A DNA stretch of 64,000 nt from the NCBI RefSeq assembly GCF_001412575.1, contig NZ_CP011834.1:1736001-1800000 (forward strand), read 5' to 3'. The position numbers were made by a program, and so were the translations under genes. This document shows positions 37,462 through 46,887 of the stretch, piece after piece; the stretch's first letter is position 1, and every line of letters begins with the position of its first letter. Under the pieces are notes generated by a model. The model was not told the DNA's origin. It did no database searches and worked only from the letters and a program-made list of their open reading frames with translations. The DNA is from Limnohabitans sp. 103DPR2 (GTDB lineage Bacteria; Pseudomonadota; Gammaproteobacteria; Burkholderiales; Burkholderiaceae_C).

Positions 37462-39492
37462 TCAGGCCAATCCGCGTTTGGTTAGCAAGGGGGTCACAGT
37501 GGGCGCACGGCCTCTGAACGCAATGTAGGCTTGCATTGGATCTTGCTTGTTGCCCGCTGAGTAAATGTGCTCGTAAAGCTTGTGGGCTGGTTCGGGTGCA
37601 AACAAATCACCGGCTTCCAAAAAGGCGTCAAAGCCATCAGCGTCCAAAACTTCTGCCCACATGTAAACGTAATAGGCAGATGCATAACTGTTGGATGAAA
37701 ACAGGTGAGAGAAATGCGGCAAGCGATGGCGCATGCCAATGGCCGGTGGCATGTCGATGGCCTTCAGCGTGCGGGCTTCAAAGTCCTTGAAGTTCAAAGA
37801 GTCTAGGTCGGTGGTTTCATGCAAAGCCAGGTCTACCAGCGCAGAGGAAACATACTCGACTGTTGAAAAGCCTTGGTTGAAAGTTTGAGCATCCAAAATC
37901 TTTTGAATCAAGTCGTCGGGCATGGCTTGCCCGGTTTCAGCATGCAACGCAAATTCCTTCAAAATTTGAGGCTGCATCAACCAGTTTTCGTAGACCTGAG
38001 AAGGAAATTCGACAAAGTCTCGCAACACACTGGTGCCAGACAATCTTGGAAAACGCACTTGTGACAACAGACCGTGCAAGCCATGTCCAAATTCATGGAA
38101 CAAGGTTCTGGCGTCATCTAGGCTGAGCAAGGTGGGTTGACCTTCAGGGCCTTGGGAGAAGTTGTTGTTGTTCACAACGATGGGCCTGATTGACGTACTG
38201 AGGTGCATCGGATCCCGGTAGGTACTCATCCACGCACCAGAGCGTTTGGTGCTGCGCGCAAAGTTGTCGCTTAAAAATAAGCCCACATGTTGGCCGTTGG
38301 CATCTGTGACTTCCCAGCCCGTCACAGTGTCATGGTACTTGGCAATGTTGCTGACTTCTTTGAAATTCACGCCAAACAAACGGTTGGCCACATGAAACAT
38401 GGCTTGCATCAGTTTGTGCAGTTGCAAATAGGGCTTGATTTCAGCTTCGTTCAAATCAAATTTTTCTTTTCGGACGCGTTCTGTCCAGAAGTGCCAGTCC
38501 CAAGCTTCAAGGTCATTCAAGCCAGACAGTTTTTTCAAGTCTTCACGTTCTTGCAAAGCTTTCAAGCGAGCGGGTTGCCAGACGCGCATCAGCAAGTCAC
38601 GCGCTTGTTGGGCGCTACCGGCCATGGTGTCAGCCAGTGCATATTCCGAAAAATCTTTGTAACCCAGTAGCCGAGCCTGCGCCAATCGCAGCTTGAGAAT
38701 TTCCTTCATGATGGGCTCGTTGTTGTGCGCACCCGCATGCTCACCCCGCTGGCACCATGCGTTCCACATGGTTTTGCGAAGGTCCCGTCGCTCCGAAAAC
38801 GTCATGAAGGGCGTGATGGAAGATCGCGACAAAGTGAATGCATGTGCGTTGGGTTCTGTCAGACCTCTGTCTTTTGCAAGTTTTTGCGCAGATTGACGCA
38901 CAAAGGAAGGCAGGCCTTGAAGCTCCTCGTCTTTGGTGAGTGTGAGGCAAAAGCTGGACTCGTCCGCCAGGACATTTTGCGAGAACTGTGTAAACAGACT
39001 GGCCAACTTTTCGCTGTTTTGAGCGAAGCTTTCGCGGTCTTTTGCTTGGAGCTTGGCACCTGCTCGCACAAAGTCCAAGTGATAACGTTCAATCAAACGT
39101 ATGCATTCAGCATCCAATTGAAGCTGATGTTTGGTTTGATTCAGTGCATCAATGCGCTGAAAGAGGGCTGCATTCAGGTACAGCGCTGCACTGTGCGCTG
39201 CCAATTTGGGCGCAAGATTTCTTTCAAGGCTTTGAATGTCAGGCGAGCTGTGGGAGGCGCTGAGGTTGAAAAAAACATTGGAGGTTTGATTCAACAAATC
39301 GCCACTGGCTTCAAGCGCAATCAATGTGTTTTCAAACGTTGGGGGTTCAGAATTGTTAGAAATGGCGGCAATTTCTGCCTGATGCTGCAACAAGGCTTTG
39401 TCAAAGGCTTCTTCAAAATGAGACGCTTGAATTGACTCAAAGGGGGGCATGCCAAAAGGCGTTTGCCATGTTTGCAATAAAGGATTGGTCAT
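37462..39492 (-). CDS. prlC: Oligopeptidase A (M3 metallopeptidase)
   Basis: A 676-residue zinc peptidase of the thimet/oligopeptidase A family. The HEFGHGLHGLL motif (about residue 463) carries zinc His and catalytic Glu. The downstream EYVSSALVDLALHE stretch holds the third zinc ligand. No signal peptide, so cytoplasmic. It degrades short peptides, including cleaved signal peptides. Divergent from the peptide-type ABC importer. The 240-base gap between starts holds AT-rich sequence with no promoter I can fix. Confidence 0.96.
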   Translation of the reverse strand: MTNPLLQTWQTPFGMPPFESIQASHFEEAFDKALLQHQAEIAAISNNSEPPTFENTLIALEASGDLLNQTSNVFFNLSASHSSPDIQSLERNLAPKLAAHSAALYLNAALFQRIDALNQTKHQLQLDAECIRLIERYHLDFVRAGAKLQAKDRESFAQNSEKLASLFTQFSQNVLADESSFCLTLTKDEELQGLPSFVRQSAQKLAKDRGLTEPNAHAFTLSRSSITPFMTFSERRDLRKTMWNAWCQRGEHAGAHNNEPIMKEILKLRLAQARLLGYKDFSEYALADTMAGSAQQARDLLMRVWQPARLKALQEREDLKKLSGLNDLEAWDWHFWTERVRKEKFDLNEAEIKPYLQLHKLMQAMFHVANRLFGVNFKEVSNIAKYHDTVTGWEVTDANGQHVGLFLSDNFARSTKRSGAWMSTYRDPMHLSTSIRPIVVNNNNFSQGPEGQPTLLSLDDARTLFHEFGHGLHGLLSQVRFPRLSGTSVLRDFVEFPSQVYENWLMQPQILKEFALHAETGQAMPDDLIQKILDAQTFNQGFSTVEYVSSALVDLALHETTDLDSLNFKDFEARTLKAIDMPPAIGMRHRLPHFSHLFSSNSYASAYYVYMWAEVLDADGFDAFLEAGDLFAPEPAHKLYEHIYSAGNKQDPMQAYIAFRGRAPTVTPLLTKRGLA

Positions 39493-39733
39493 GTCGGTAT
39501 TTTTGATGAGTGCGAACGGAATTTTGACTTTAAGGGTTTACCTGAGGTGTGGGGCAAAGCCCCTGAAATAGCCCTTCAATTTTAAAAAGTTCAAGGGAAT
39601 TTCTTTGAATTAGATTATTCTCCAAGGCTGAATAATTTGACCCATTATCGGTGTCTGAATCTGTGTCTTAACATTGTTGTAGAGGATGGCTGTGGAGTTT
39701 TCGACGCGATTAGATCTATTGGATCAATGGGGC

Positions 39734-41548
39734 ATGCTTTTGAAACTGAAATTCAAAAAACACCTGTCTTTCTTAGGCCTGGTAGGGCTTTGTTGCGCGC
39801 AGTTGGCCATTGCCAATCCGGCGCCAAATCCCAAAGCCAATCCGGCAGATCCAGACAAGGTTCTGAAAATTGCATTCCCAAGCACCGAAACTGGATTTGA
39901 TCCCGTTCGTGTCAATGATCTGTATTCCAACACCATTACCGCAGCCATTTTCCAGCCCCTGGTGACATACGACTGGATGGCCATGCCGACGCGCATTGTT
40001 CCGCACGCTGCAGAAGCCATGCCAGAGGTTTCTGCTGATGGCAGAACTTACACCTTCAAAGTCAAGAAGGGCTTGTTTTTTACGCCCCATGAAGCCTTCA
40101 AGGGCCAACGCCGTGAGTTGATCGCGCAAGATTTTGTCTACACCTTGTTAAGGCACGCAGACCCTAAAAACAGAAGTCCCCAAGTCTCAGATTTCGATGA
40201 CAAAATTTTCGGCTTTGCGGATGCCCGCAAAAAAGCTGTTGCCAGCGGCAAATTTGATTATGACCAACGACATCCTGGCATTTATGTCATTGATCGTTAC
40301 ACCTTGGCCATTCAACTGAACCAACCCGATCGCAATTTTCTTTCCCTCTTGACCAATCCCTTTGCCGGCGGCATGGCGCGAGAAGTGGTGGAGAAATATG
40401 GATTTGAAGAGTTGATGGCCAATCCGGTGGGCACGGGCCCTTACATCCTCGAAAAATGGGTGCGTGGTTCCAAGATCATTCTCAAAGCCAACCCAGAGTA
40501 CCCTGGCTTTGTTTGGGATTTTGAACCGCCTGCTAACAACCCTGTAGAGCTGCGCATTGCCAGTCAAATGCAAGGTCGCAAAATGCCTCAAGTGGGTCGC
40601 GTTGAGGTGAGCATCATTGAAGAGCCGCAATCGATGTGGTTGGCCTTCAGTGGTAAAGAAATTGACGTGGTGGCGGTGCCGCCTTCCTTCATCGAAAAAG
40701 CTTTAACGCCCAAAAATGATTTGCAGCAAACATGGGTAGCGCAAGGCGTCAACATGTACAGAAGTGTTGAGCCCGACATTCGCTACCAATTCTTCAACAT
40801 GAAAGACCCTGTCATTGGGGGTTACACACCCGAGAAGATTGCGCTGCGACGTGCCATTATCATGGGCTTTGATGTGGATGAAGAAATTCGGGTAATTCGC
40901 AAAGGTCAAGCAGTGAAAGCGCAGCAAATGGTGTCGCCCGTGATTGCGGGTCACGACCCCAATTACAAAAGCTTGGTGAAATTCAGCCCTCTGTCTGCCA
41001 ATGCACTTCTTGACGAGTTTGGCTACAAGAAAGACGCCAAAGGCTACCGCAGCATGCCCGATGGCAAGCCCTTGGTCTTCACCATTTATTCCTCGACTTC
41101 TTCCATTGACCGTGAGCGCGATGAACTTTGGAAAAAATCCATGGACCGCATTGGCATTCGACTCAAAGTCAAAAAAGACAAGTTTCCAGAAATGCTGAAG
41201 CAGGGTAAGCAGTGTGCCATTCCATCCTGGGCATTGGGCTGGACGCGTTCATCTGAAGCTGAGTTTGTGATGAAGTTGCTGTATTCCAAAACCATTGGGC
41301 AAAACAATTACGCATGCTTTGAAAATGCCGAGTACGACGCTAATTTTGAAAAACTCAAACGTTTGCCAGATGGCCCTGAACGAACCAAAGTTCTGCACAA
41401 CTTGTACCGTTTGATGGAAGTCAATGGTGTGTTGGGACTCAGTTCAACGGGCATTGCCACACGCCTCAGTCATCAGCGGGTGGAGGGCTACCGCAAACAC
41501 CCCTTGATCTTGGGTGATTGGATTTACTATGACATTCAAAAACCTTAA
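39734..41548 (+). CDS. Peptide-type ABC transporter substrate-binding protein (SBP family 5)
   Basis: A 604-residue extracellular binding protein of the DppA/OppA/YejA class. Signal peptide KLKFKKHLSFLGLVGLCC...AIA with cleavage near residue 28 (AIA-NPAP). The domain signature is seen in ITAAIFQPLVTYDW, FTPHEAFKG..., and NPVGTGPYILEKWVRGSKIIL. Start at 39734 places the basic residues directly before the hydrophobic core. An ATG at 39686 is in frame but would bury the signal behind 16 acidic or neutral residues. It is the first gene of a four-gene importer. Substrate may be oligopeptides or related compounds. Confidence 0.88.
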   Translation: MLLKLKFKKHLSFLGLVGLCCAQLAIANPAPNPKANPADPDKVLKIAFPSTETGFDPVRVNDLYSNTITAAIFQPLVTYDWMAMPTRIVPHAAEAMPEVSADGRTYTFKVKKGLFFTPHEAFKGQRRELIAQDFVYTLLRHADPKNRSPQVSDFDDKIFGFADARKKAVASGKFDYDQRHPGIYVIDRYTLAIQLNQPDRNFLSLLTNPFAGGMAREVVEKYGFEELMANPVGTGPYILEKWVRGSKIILKANPEYPGFVWDFEPPANNPVELRIASQMQGRKMPQVGRVEVSIIEEPQSMWLAFSGKEIDVVAVPPSFIEKALTPKNDLQQTWVAQGVNMYRSVEPDIRYQFFNMKDPVIGGYTPEKIALRRAIIMGFDVDEEIRVIRKGQAVKAQQMVSPVIAGHDPNYKSLVKFSPLSANALLDEFGYKKDAKGYRSMPDGKPLVFTIYSSTSSIDRERDELWKKSMDRIGIRLKVKKDKFPEMLKQGKQCAIPSWALGWTRSSEAEFVMKLLYSKTIGQNNYACFENAEYDANFEKLKRLPDGPERTKVLHNLYRLMEVNGVLGLSSTGIATRLSHQRVEGYRKHPLILGDWIYYDIQKP

Positions 41549-41560
41549 GAGGGATTGAGC

Positions 41561-42499
41561 ATGAGTGCCTACATCCTTCGCCGTTTATGGCAAATGATTC
41601 CCACTTTGGCGGGTGTTATTTTGCTGGTTTTTTTCTTGTTCAATTGGATCGGTGGTGACCCGGCCTACGTGTTGGCTGGTTTGTTTTCCAATCAAGAGCA
41701 AATAGACAGCATTCGCGCAGAATTGGGCTTGGACCAACCCTTGCACATTCAGTTGTGGATCTTCGTTCAACAAGTGGCCACATTCAATTTTGGCAACAGT
41801 TGGACCACTGGGGAATCGGTGGCCGATATTTTTGCCACACGACTGCCCGCGTCACTGACGTTGATGGCGCCTTTGCTGGTCATTGAAACACTGATCGCTT
41901 TGGTGCTGGCAGTAGGATTGGCCTGGGTCCGTGGATCTTCAATCGATCGTGGCACCATGGTCGTTTTCACGGCGTTGATGTCGGTCAGTATTTTGGTCTT
42001 TATCATTCTGGGCCAATATGTGTTGGCTTATCGATTGGGTTGGTTTCCAGTTCAAGGTTGGAGTGACAACTACTGGAAGAACATCACAACCTATGCGCCA
42101 CTTCCCATTCTGTTGGGCTTGTTGGTCAGCATTGCGCCCAATACGCGTTTGTTCAGAAGCTTTGTGCTCGACGAAGTTGACCAAGATTACGTTCGCACTG
42201 CGCGCGCCAAAGGCTTGTCTGAGCCTCGGGTGATGTTCATCCATGTGCTGCGCAACGCGCTGATCCCTGTGATCACGTTTGTCATTTCAAACTTGCCAGG
42301 TTTGTTGCTGGGAGCGTTTTTGTTAGAGCGCTTCTTTGGCATTCCTGGTGTGGGACGTGAAATCATTTTGGCGGTCGAACGCAGCGACTTTCCGGTCATC
42401 AAGGCCGTCACGATTTATGTGGCCATTGCCACCATGGTCTTCAACTTGATCGGCGACGTTCTCTATCGCATCACGGACCCACGCGTTCAGCTTCGCTGA
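41561..42499 (+). CDS. Peptide-type ABC permease, first (DppB/YejB-like)
   Basis: A 312-residue inner-membrane permease with six helices. N-terminal AYILRRLWQMIPTL is the family start, and the EAA coupling loop is RTARAKGLSEPRVMFIHVLRNALIP (about residues 205-230). ATG at 41561 follows a GAGGG site, and is preferred over a TTG two codons earlier. It pairs with the next permease. Confidence 0.94.
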   Translation: MSAYILRRLWQMIPTLAGVILLVFFLFNWIGGDPAYVLAGLFSNQEQIDSIRAELGLDQPLHIQLWIFVQQVATFNFGNSWTTGESVADIFATRLPASLTLMAPLLVIETLIALVLAVGLAWVRGSSIDRGTMVVFTALMSVSILVFIILGQYVLAYRLGWFPVQGWSDNYWKNITTYAPLPILLGLLVSIAPNTRLFRSFVLDEVDQDYVRTARAKGLSEPRVMFIHVLRNALIPVITFVISNLPGLLLGAFLLERFFGIPGVGREIILAVERSDFPVIKAVTIYVAIATMVFNLIGDVLYRITDPRVQLR

Positions 42500-42523
42500 T
42501 GCATCATTGAATTTCATTTTTGT

Positions 42524-43582
42524 ATGCAAACATCTATTTCAAACGCGGTTGCTGTACCGCAGATCGCCGCCAGTGAAGGTGCTTGGGCCTTAGCTTGGCG
42601 CCGTTTCAAGTCAGACAAAGTAGGGGTCTGGAGTGGCATCACCGTTGTCCTCAGTTTGCTGCTGGTCTTGTCGACCTTGTTGGGCTCTGTTGCACACGAT
42701 TGGGAAAAAGAGGTGGCCGTCAGTCATGCACCACCTTCTTGGGCGCTGGGCGACATTCAATCAGCAAACAACGCCAAATCAATGCCAGAAGTTGTGCTGT
42801 ATGAACCTACACCCACTGACATCGTCGATCCTATTGCCGCCCAATGGGAGTCCGCTCAAAAAGCCGTGAAGCCCAGTGGTGACAAAGTCAATGCATTGGC
42901 CACCAGCTTGCCAATGGGGTCTGACAAATGGGGCAGGGATGTGCTGTCGAAAACCATCAAAGGCGCTGAAACCAGTATTTTGGTGGGATTGGCCGCAGCG
43001 CTCATGGCAACCGTCTTGGGTTCTGTGTTGGGTGCGGTATCGGGATGGTACGGCGGCATCGTGGATGATTTGAGTAATTGGCTGTACAACGTATTTCACT
43101 CCATTCCAGGCATCTTGTTGATCTTGGCAATTGCCGCTGTCCTCAATACCAAAGGCACCATGGCTGTGGTCATCATTTTAGGGACTACGGGTTGGACTGG
43201 TACATATCGACTGATGCGTGGGGAATATCTGAAGCATCGAAACCGTGATTATGTGAGGGCGGCAGACGCCATTGGCGCATCCAACAACCGCCGCATGTTT
43301 GTGCACATTTTGCCCAATGTCAGTCACGTGATCTTGGTCCAATTTTCGTTGCTGACTGTTTCATGCATCAAAGCCGAAGTCATTTTGTCGTTCTTAGGTT
43401 TTGGCGTACCAGTGGATGGTGTGTCATGGGGCACCATGTTGACGGAAGCCCAAAATGACTTGCTGGTTGGCATTTGGTGGCAATTGCTGGCAGCAACATT
43501 GGCCATGTCGATTTTTGTGACTGCCTTGTCACTGCTGACAGACTCACTGCGGGATGCACTCGATCCCAAAGTGATTCATTGA
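42524..43582 (+). CDS. Peptide-type ABC permease, second (DppC/YejE-like)
   Basis: A 352-residue permease with an N-terminal OppC-type domain (about 15-60), a long periplasmic segment (about 65-130, SHAPPSWALGDIQ...), and a five-helix core with the coupling loop DYVRAADAIGASNNRRMFVHILPNV (about 245-270). The inserted periplasmic segment before LPMGSDKWGRDVLSKT is larger than in DppC and more like YejE-type permeases. Confidence 0.93.
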   Translation: MQTSISNAVAVPQIAASEGAWALAWRRFKSDKVGVWSGITVVLSLLLVLSTLLGSVAHDWEKEVAVSHAPPSWALGDIQSANNAKSMPEVVLYEPTPTDIVDPIAAQWESAQKAVKPSGDKVNALATSLPMGSDKWGRDVLSKTIKGAETSILVGLAAALMATVLGSVLGAVSGWYGGIVDDLSNWLYNVFHSIPGILLILAIAAVLNTKGTMAVVIILGTTGWTGTYRLMRGEYLKHRNRDYVRAADAIGASNNRRMFVHILPNVSHVILVQFSLLTVSCIKAEVILSFLGFGVPVDGVSWGTMLTEAQNDLLVGIWWQLLAATLAMSIFVTALSLLTDSLRDALDPKVIH

Positions 43583-43608
43583 GACGATATTGAGAGACTA
43601 TTTCAAGC

Positions 43609-45381
43609 ATGGCTACACGTCGCACACCCCCACCCATTGCCAACATCTCCGACAATTTGTTGGAGGTTAAAAATCTCACAGTTGATTTCATCAGTGCATC
43701 CAAAGCACCGGTCAGAGCTGTCGAAGAAGTTTCTTTCGTCATTCCACGTGAACGCACTGTGGCCTTGGTCGGTGAATCTGGAAGTGGCAAGTCTGTCAGC
43801 GCCTTGGCCATCATGGGGCTCTTGCCAAGTCAAAATGCCAAGGTGGCGATTCACTCCAAAATTGACTACGACGGACGCTCCTTGTTGAATCTCAGCCGCC
43901 CCGAGTGGCAGTTGATTCGCGGTTCTCGAATCGCCATGATTTTCCAAGATCCCATGACGTCGCTCAACCCTGTTTACACCGTGGGTTATCAGCTGGCTGA
44001 AATGCTCCGAATTCACAAGCGCATCAGCGGCAAAGAAGCCTTAAGCCGTGCGCGCGACTTGCTGGAGGAGGTGGGTATTCCAGAACCGCAGAAACGCATC
44101 CATACGTATCCGCATGAATTGTCAGGTGGACAGCAGCAGCGCGTCATGATTGCCATGGCCTTGGCTTGTGAGCCAGAGTTGTTGATTGCAGACGAACCCA
44201 CCACAGCGCTGGATGTCACTGTGCAGCGTCAAATCATGATGCTGTTGGCTGAACTGCGCGAGCGACGCCGAATGGCCATGTTGTTCATTACCCATGACCT
44301 TGGCTTGGTCAGTGAAGTGGCCGATCATGCGGTGGTGATGCGCAAAGGAACGGTTCGTGAGGCCGGTCCTGTTAAAACCATTTTCAGTGCGCCTCAAGAC
44401 CCCTACACCAAGGCCTTGCTCAGTTGCAGACCCAGTGCAGAACGACAAGGCAAACGTTTGTTAACCATTGATGATTGGATGTCGGCCCAACCCACCTCTC
44501 ATCTACCTCAAAACAATTCAGACAATCCTGAAATTGTGACCATCACAGCCTCTGCAGCGGCTGCTCCCATGAGTGCCTCTGAGCATGCTTTGCTTGAAGT
44601 TCAAAATTTACGCAAAGTATTCAAACGTTCTGGCAATTGGTTCAAGAGTGATGATTTTGTCGCCGTTGAAGATGTCAGCTTCAAACTACAGCGCGGTCAA
44701 ACGGTTGGTTTGGTGGGGGAGTCGGGCTCTGGCAAAACAACGGTGGGGCTGTGTTTGTTGCGCTTGCATGAAGCCACGGCAGGCAAGGTGCTATTTGATG
44801 GTCAGAACTTGCTAGAGATGTCGAATCAGGCGTTTGCCAAATACAAGCGTCGTCTTCAAATTGTTTTTCAGAATCCTTATGCATCTTTAAACCCAAGGTT
44901 TACCGTGGGTGAAATTTTGAGCGAGCCCATGCAGTTGCACGGCATTGGCGCTGGTTCTGCCGATTGGGAAAAGCAATCTTTGGCGCTGCTAGACAAAGTT
45001 GGCATGCCTGCGTCAGCGCTGAAGCGCTATCCCTTTGAGTTCTCAGGTGGCCAGCGTCAGCGGATTGCCATTGCGCGTTCGCTCAGCTTGTCACCAGAGG
45101 TGGTCATCTTGGATGAGGCTGTATCGGCATTGGATGTTTCTGTCCAAGCGCAGGTTTTGAATCTCTTGAAGGACTTGCAAAAAGACCTTGGGCTCAGCTA
45201 TTTGTTCATATCGCACGATTTGGAAGTGGTGCGTTACATGTCTGACACTTTGTTGGTGATGAACAAGGGTCAAGTGGTGGAGCAAGGTGATGCGCTAAGC
45301 ATTTATGCCAAGCCGCAGCACAGTTACACACAAACCCTGCTGGCTGCCGTTCCCAAAGTTCAGCATGCGATGGCTGTTTAA
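43609..45381 (+). CDS. Fused double ATP-binding protein of peptide importer (YejF-like)
   Basis: A 590-residue protein with two ABC ATPase domains joined by a linker (about 275-325). First domain: GESGSGKSV (about residue 58), LSGGQQQRVMIAMAL, LIADEPTTALD. Second: GESGSGKTT (about 372), FSGGQRQRIAIARSL, VILDEAVSALD. The fused form replaces separate DppD and DppF subunits. Each half also has an OppD/F-type C-terminal extension (DPYTKALLS, HSYTQTLLAAVP). Its stop overlaps the stop of the convergent MFS gene (TTAA, 45378-45381). Confidence 0.95.
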   Translation: MATRRTPPPIANISDNLLEVKNLTVDFISASKAPVRAVEEVSFVIPRERTVALVGESGSGKSVSALAIMGLLPSQNAKVAIHSKIDYDGRSLLNLSRPEWQLIRGSRIAMIFQDPMTSLNPVYTVGYQLAEMLRIHKRISGKEALSRARDLLEEVGIPEPQKRIHTYPHELSGGQQQRVMIAMALACEPELLIADEPTTALDVTVQRQIMMLLAELRERRRMAMLFITHDLGLVSEVADHAVVMRKGTVREAGPVKTIFSAPQDPYTKALLSCRPSAERQGKRLLTIDDWMSAQPTSHLPQNNSDNPEIVTITASAAAAPMSASEHALLEVQNLRKVFKRSGNWFKSDDFVAVEDVSFKLQRGQTVGLVGESGSGKTTVGLCLLRLHEATAGKVLFDGQNLLEMSNQAFAKYKRRLQIVFQNPYASLNPRFTVGEILSEPMQLHGIGAGSADWEKQSLALLDKVGMPASALKRYPFEFSGGQRQRIAIARSLSLSPEVVILDEAVSALDVSVQAQVLNLLKDLQKDLGLSYLFISHDLEVVRYMSDTLLVMNKGQVVEQGDALSIYAKPQHSYTQTLLAAVPKVQHAMAV

Positions 45382-46634
45382 GCACTCTTAGCGTCTGGCA
45401 AGGCCTTAAGGCTTTTCAAATAAGGCCTTGAATAGGCGATCAGTGCCACCAGAAGCGTGCCTGCGCCTGCTGCGCCGAGTGAGCTTCGCATGCCCCAGTG
45501 CTCGGCCATCCAGCCTCCCAAAATGGCGCCAGGACCTGCTGGTAGCAAAATCAACCAACGCATGGTGGTGGTCATGCGGCCTAAGAGTTCTGTTGGCGTA
45601 AATGATTGCCGAAGCGATAAGAAATTCACAAAGAGCAAGGTGGCGCCCCAACTGAAACAAAGAAGCATCCAAGAGAACAAAAACAAACTTGGCAAGTAAC
45701 TTTCTAGGGCCAACAAGCTGATCCATCCAAACGATGTGATGGCGATTCCCAAGATGAGCGCGGGTCCAGGACCAAAGCGCGATGACAATTTGGGCCCCGC
45801 CATGCCGCCCAACACAGAACCAATGCCCAATGCGACAAAACTCATTGAGACCAAGGTTTCGTCTAAGCCTAAGTCTTTGACAGCAAAAATAATTTGAACT
45901 GACAAAGCCAATTGCGCAAAAAATTGCCAAGCACCCACTGTGGCTGCCATTTCGATGAGCATTTTTTGTGATTTGACAAAGTTCACACCTTTCATCAATT
46001 CATCTTTGAATGATCGGTCTTTCCAGGTGGACCGAGGTGGAACTACTTCGTGAATTCGGATGCCACGCAACATCACCACCGAACCTATCAAAAGTAAAGC
46101 ATCCATGACCAACGCCAAGGGCGCACCAAACACGCGTATCAACAAACCTGCCATGCCAGGGCCCAGTACTTCTGCCATAGAGCCAGCAATGGCGTTTTGT
46201 GAATAGGCTTCAACCAGTTTTTCACGTCCGACAAGTTGGGTCAGAACAATTTGAGAGGCCGATCCGGCGATGGTGTAAACAGTGCCCAGTGCAAAGCTGA
46301 CCGCATACATCAAGGGCATGTTAAGCATGTCCAGCGCCCACGCCAGTGGAATGAGAAGCAAGGTACAGCCCATGAAAATTTCACCGGCAATGTACAGGGG
46401 AAGTTTTTGCATGCGATCAATGAGCACGCCACCTGGCAGTGAGAGCAACACAAAGGGGGCAATTTCCATGGCCGTGAGCAGGCCCATTTGGGTGGGGCTG
46501 GCGTCTAACAGGAACACCGCTGTGAGGGGCAAAGCCAACATGGTGATTTGACCTCCCAAATTGCTGAACAAAATGGAGAGCCACATCCGTCGGTAGCCGG
46601 GAATTTGAAAGAGGGGACTGCGAAAGATGTTCAA
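45378..46634 (-). CDS. MFS transporter, EntS/MFS_3-like exporter
   Basis: A 418-residue protein with about twelve membrane helices, with two six-helix halves linked by a polar loop near 190-215. N-terminal FQIPGYRRMWLSILFSNLGGQ fits the MFS_3 exporter group. The start at 46634 is a TTG, the only start codon left in frame after a stop upstream. An ATG at 46586 would lose conserved sequence. No Shine-Dalgarno site is evident, and the gene starts only a few bases behind the tRNA-Ser terminator. Substrate unknown. Confidence 0.85.
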   Translation of the reverse strand: MNIFRSPLFQIPGYRRMWLSILFSNLGGQITMLALPLTAVFLLDASPTQMGLLTAMEIAPFVLLSLPGGVLIDRMQKLPLYIAGEIFMGCTLLLIPLAWALDMLNMPLMYAVSFALGTVYTIAGSASQIVLTQLVGREKLVEAYSQNAIAGSMAEVLGPGMAGLLIRVFGAPLALVMDALLLIGSVVMLRGIRIHEVVPPRSTWKDRSFKDELMKGVNFVKSQKMLIEMAATVGAWQFFAQLALSVQIIFAVKDLGLDETLVSMSFVALGIGSVLGGMAGPKLSSRFGPGPALILGIAITSFGWISLLALESYLPSLFLFSWMLLCFSWGATLLFVNFLSLRQSFTPTELLGRMTTTMRWLILLPAGPGAILGGWMAEHWGMRSSLGAAGAGTLLVALIAYSRPYLKSLKALPDAKSA

Positions 46635-46638
46635 AAGG

Positions 46639-46673
46639 AAAAACCCCGCTAAAACAAGGTTCTAGCGGGGTTT
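46639..46673 (-). terminator. Terminator of tRNA-Ser
   Basis: Arms AAACCCCGCTA (46641-46651) and TAGCGGGGTTT (46663-46673) form an 11-base stem, with a T run on the leftward strand, just before the MFS gene. Confidence 0.85.
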
Positions 46674-46678
46674 GAATT

Positions 46679-46769
46679 TGGCGGAGCAGGCGGGATTCGA
46701 ACCCGCGGTGGGCTATGAACCCACACACGCTTTCCAGGCGTGCGACTTAAACCACTCATCCACCGCTCC
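46679..46769 (-). tRNA. tRNA-Ser (anticodon GGA)
   Basis: A 91-base tRNA with a long variable arm (class II). Acceptor GGAGCGG pairs with CTGCTCC (one G-U), the anticodon loop is CTGGAAA with GGA at 46735-46733, the T-loop is GTTCGAATC, and CCA is encoded. Confidence 0.98.
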
Positions 46770-46779
46770 GAAGCCCGCA

Positions 46780-46785
46780 AGTATA
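46780..46785 (-). promoter_or_regulatory. -10 element of tRNA-Ser
   Basis: TATACT on the leftward strand, ten bases before the tRNA 5' end. The bases between are GC-rich (TGCGGGC), the discriminator type linked to stringent control of stable RNA. No good -35 is seen at the usual distance. Confidence 0.55.
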
Positions 46786-46887
46786 GCAGTTTAGAGGCAC
46801 ATTCTTGACCCAAACCGCTTCTGATGGCCCGTTTATTCATTACACTTCGCCCCTGTTGTCCAATTTTTGACCCAAGGCAGGTCCCCT

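Noticed and set aside
46588..46640. Reading a mobile-element boundary at tRNA-Ser
   Set aside because: No direct repeat of the tRNA 3' end and no integrase found in the window.
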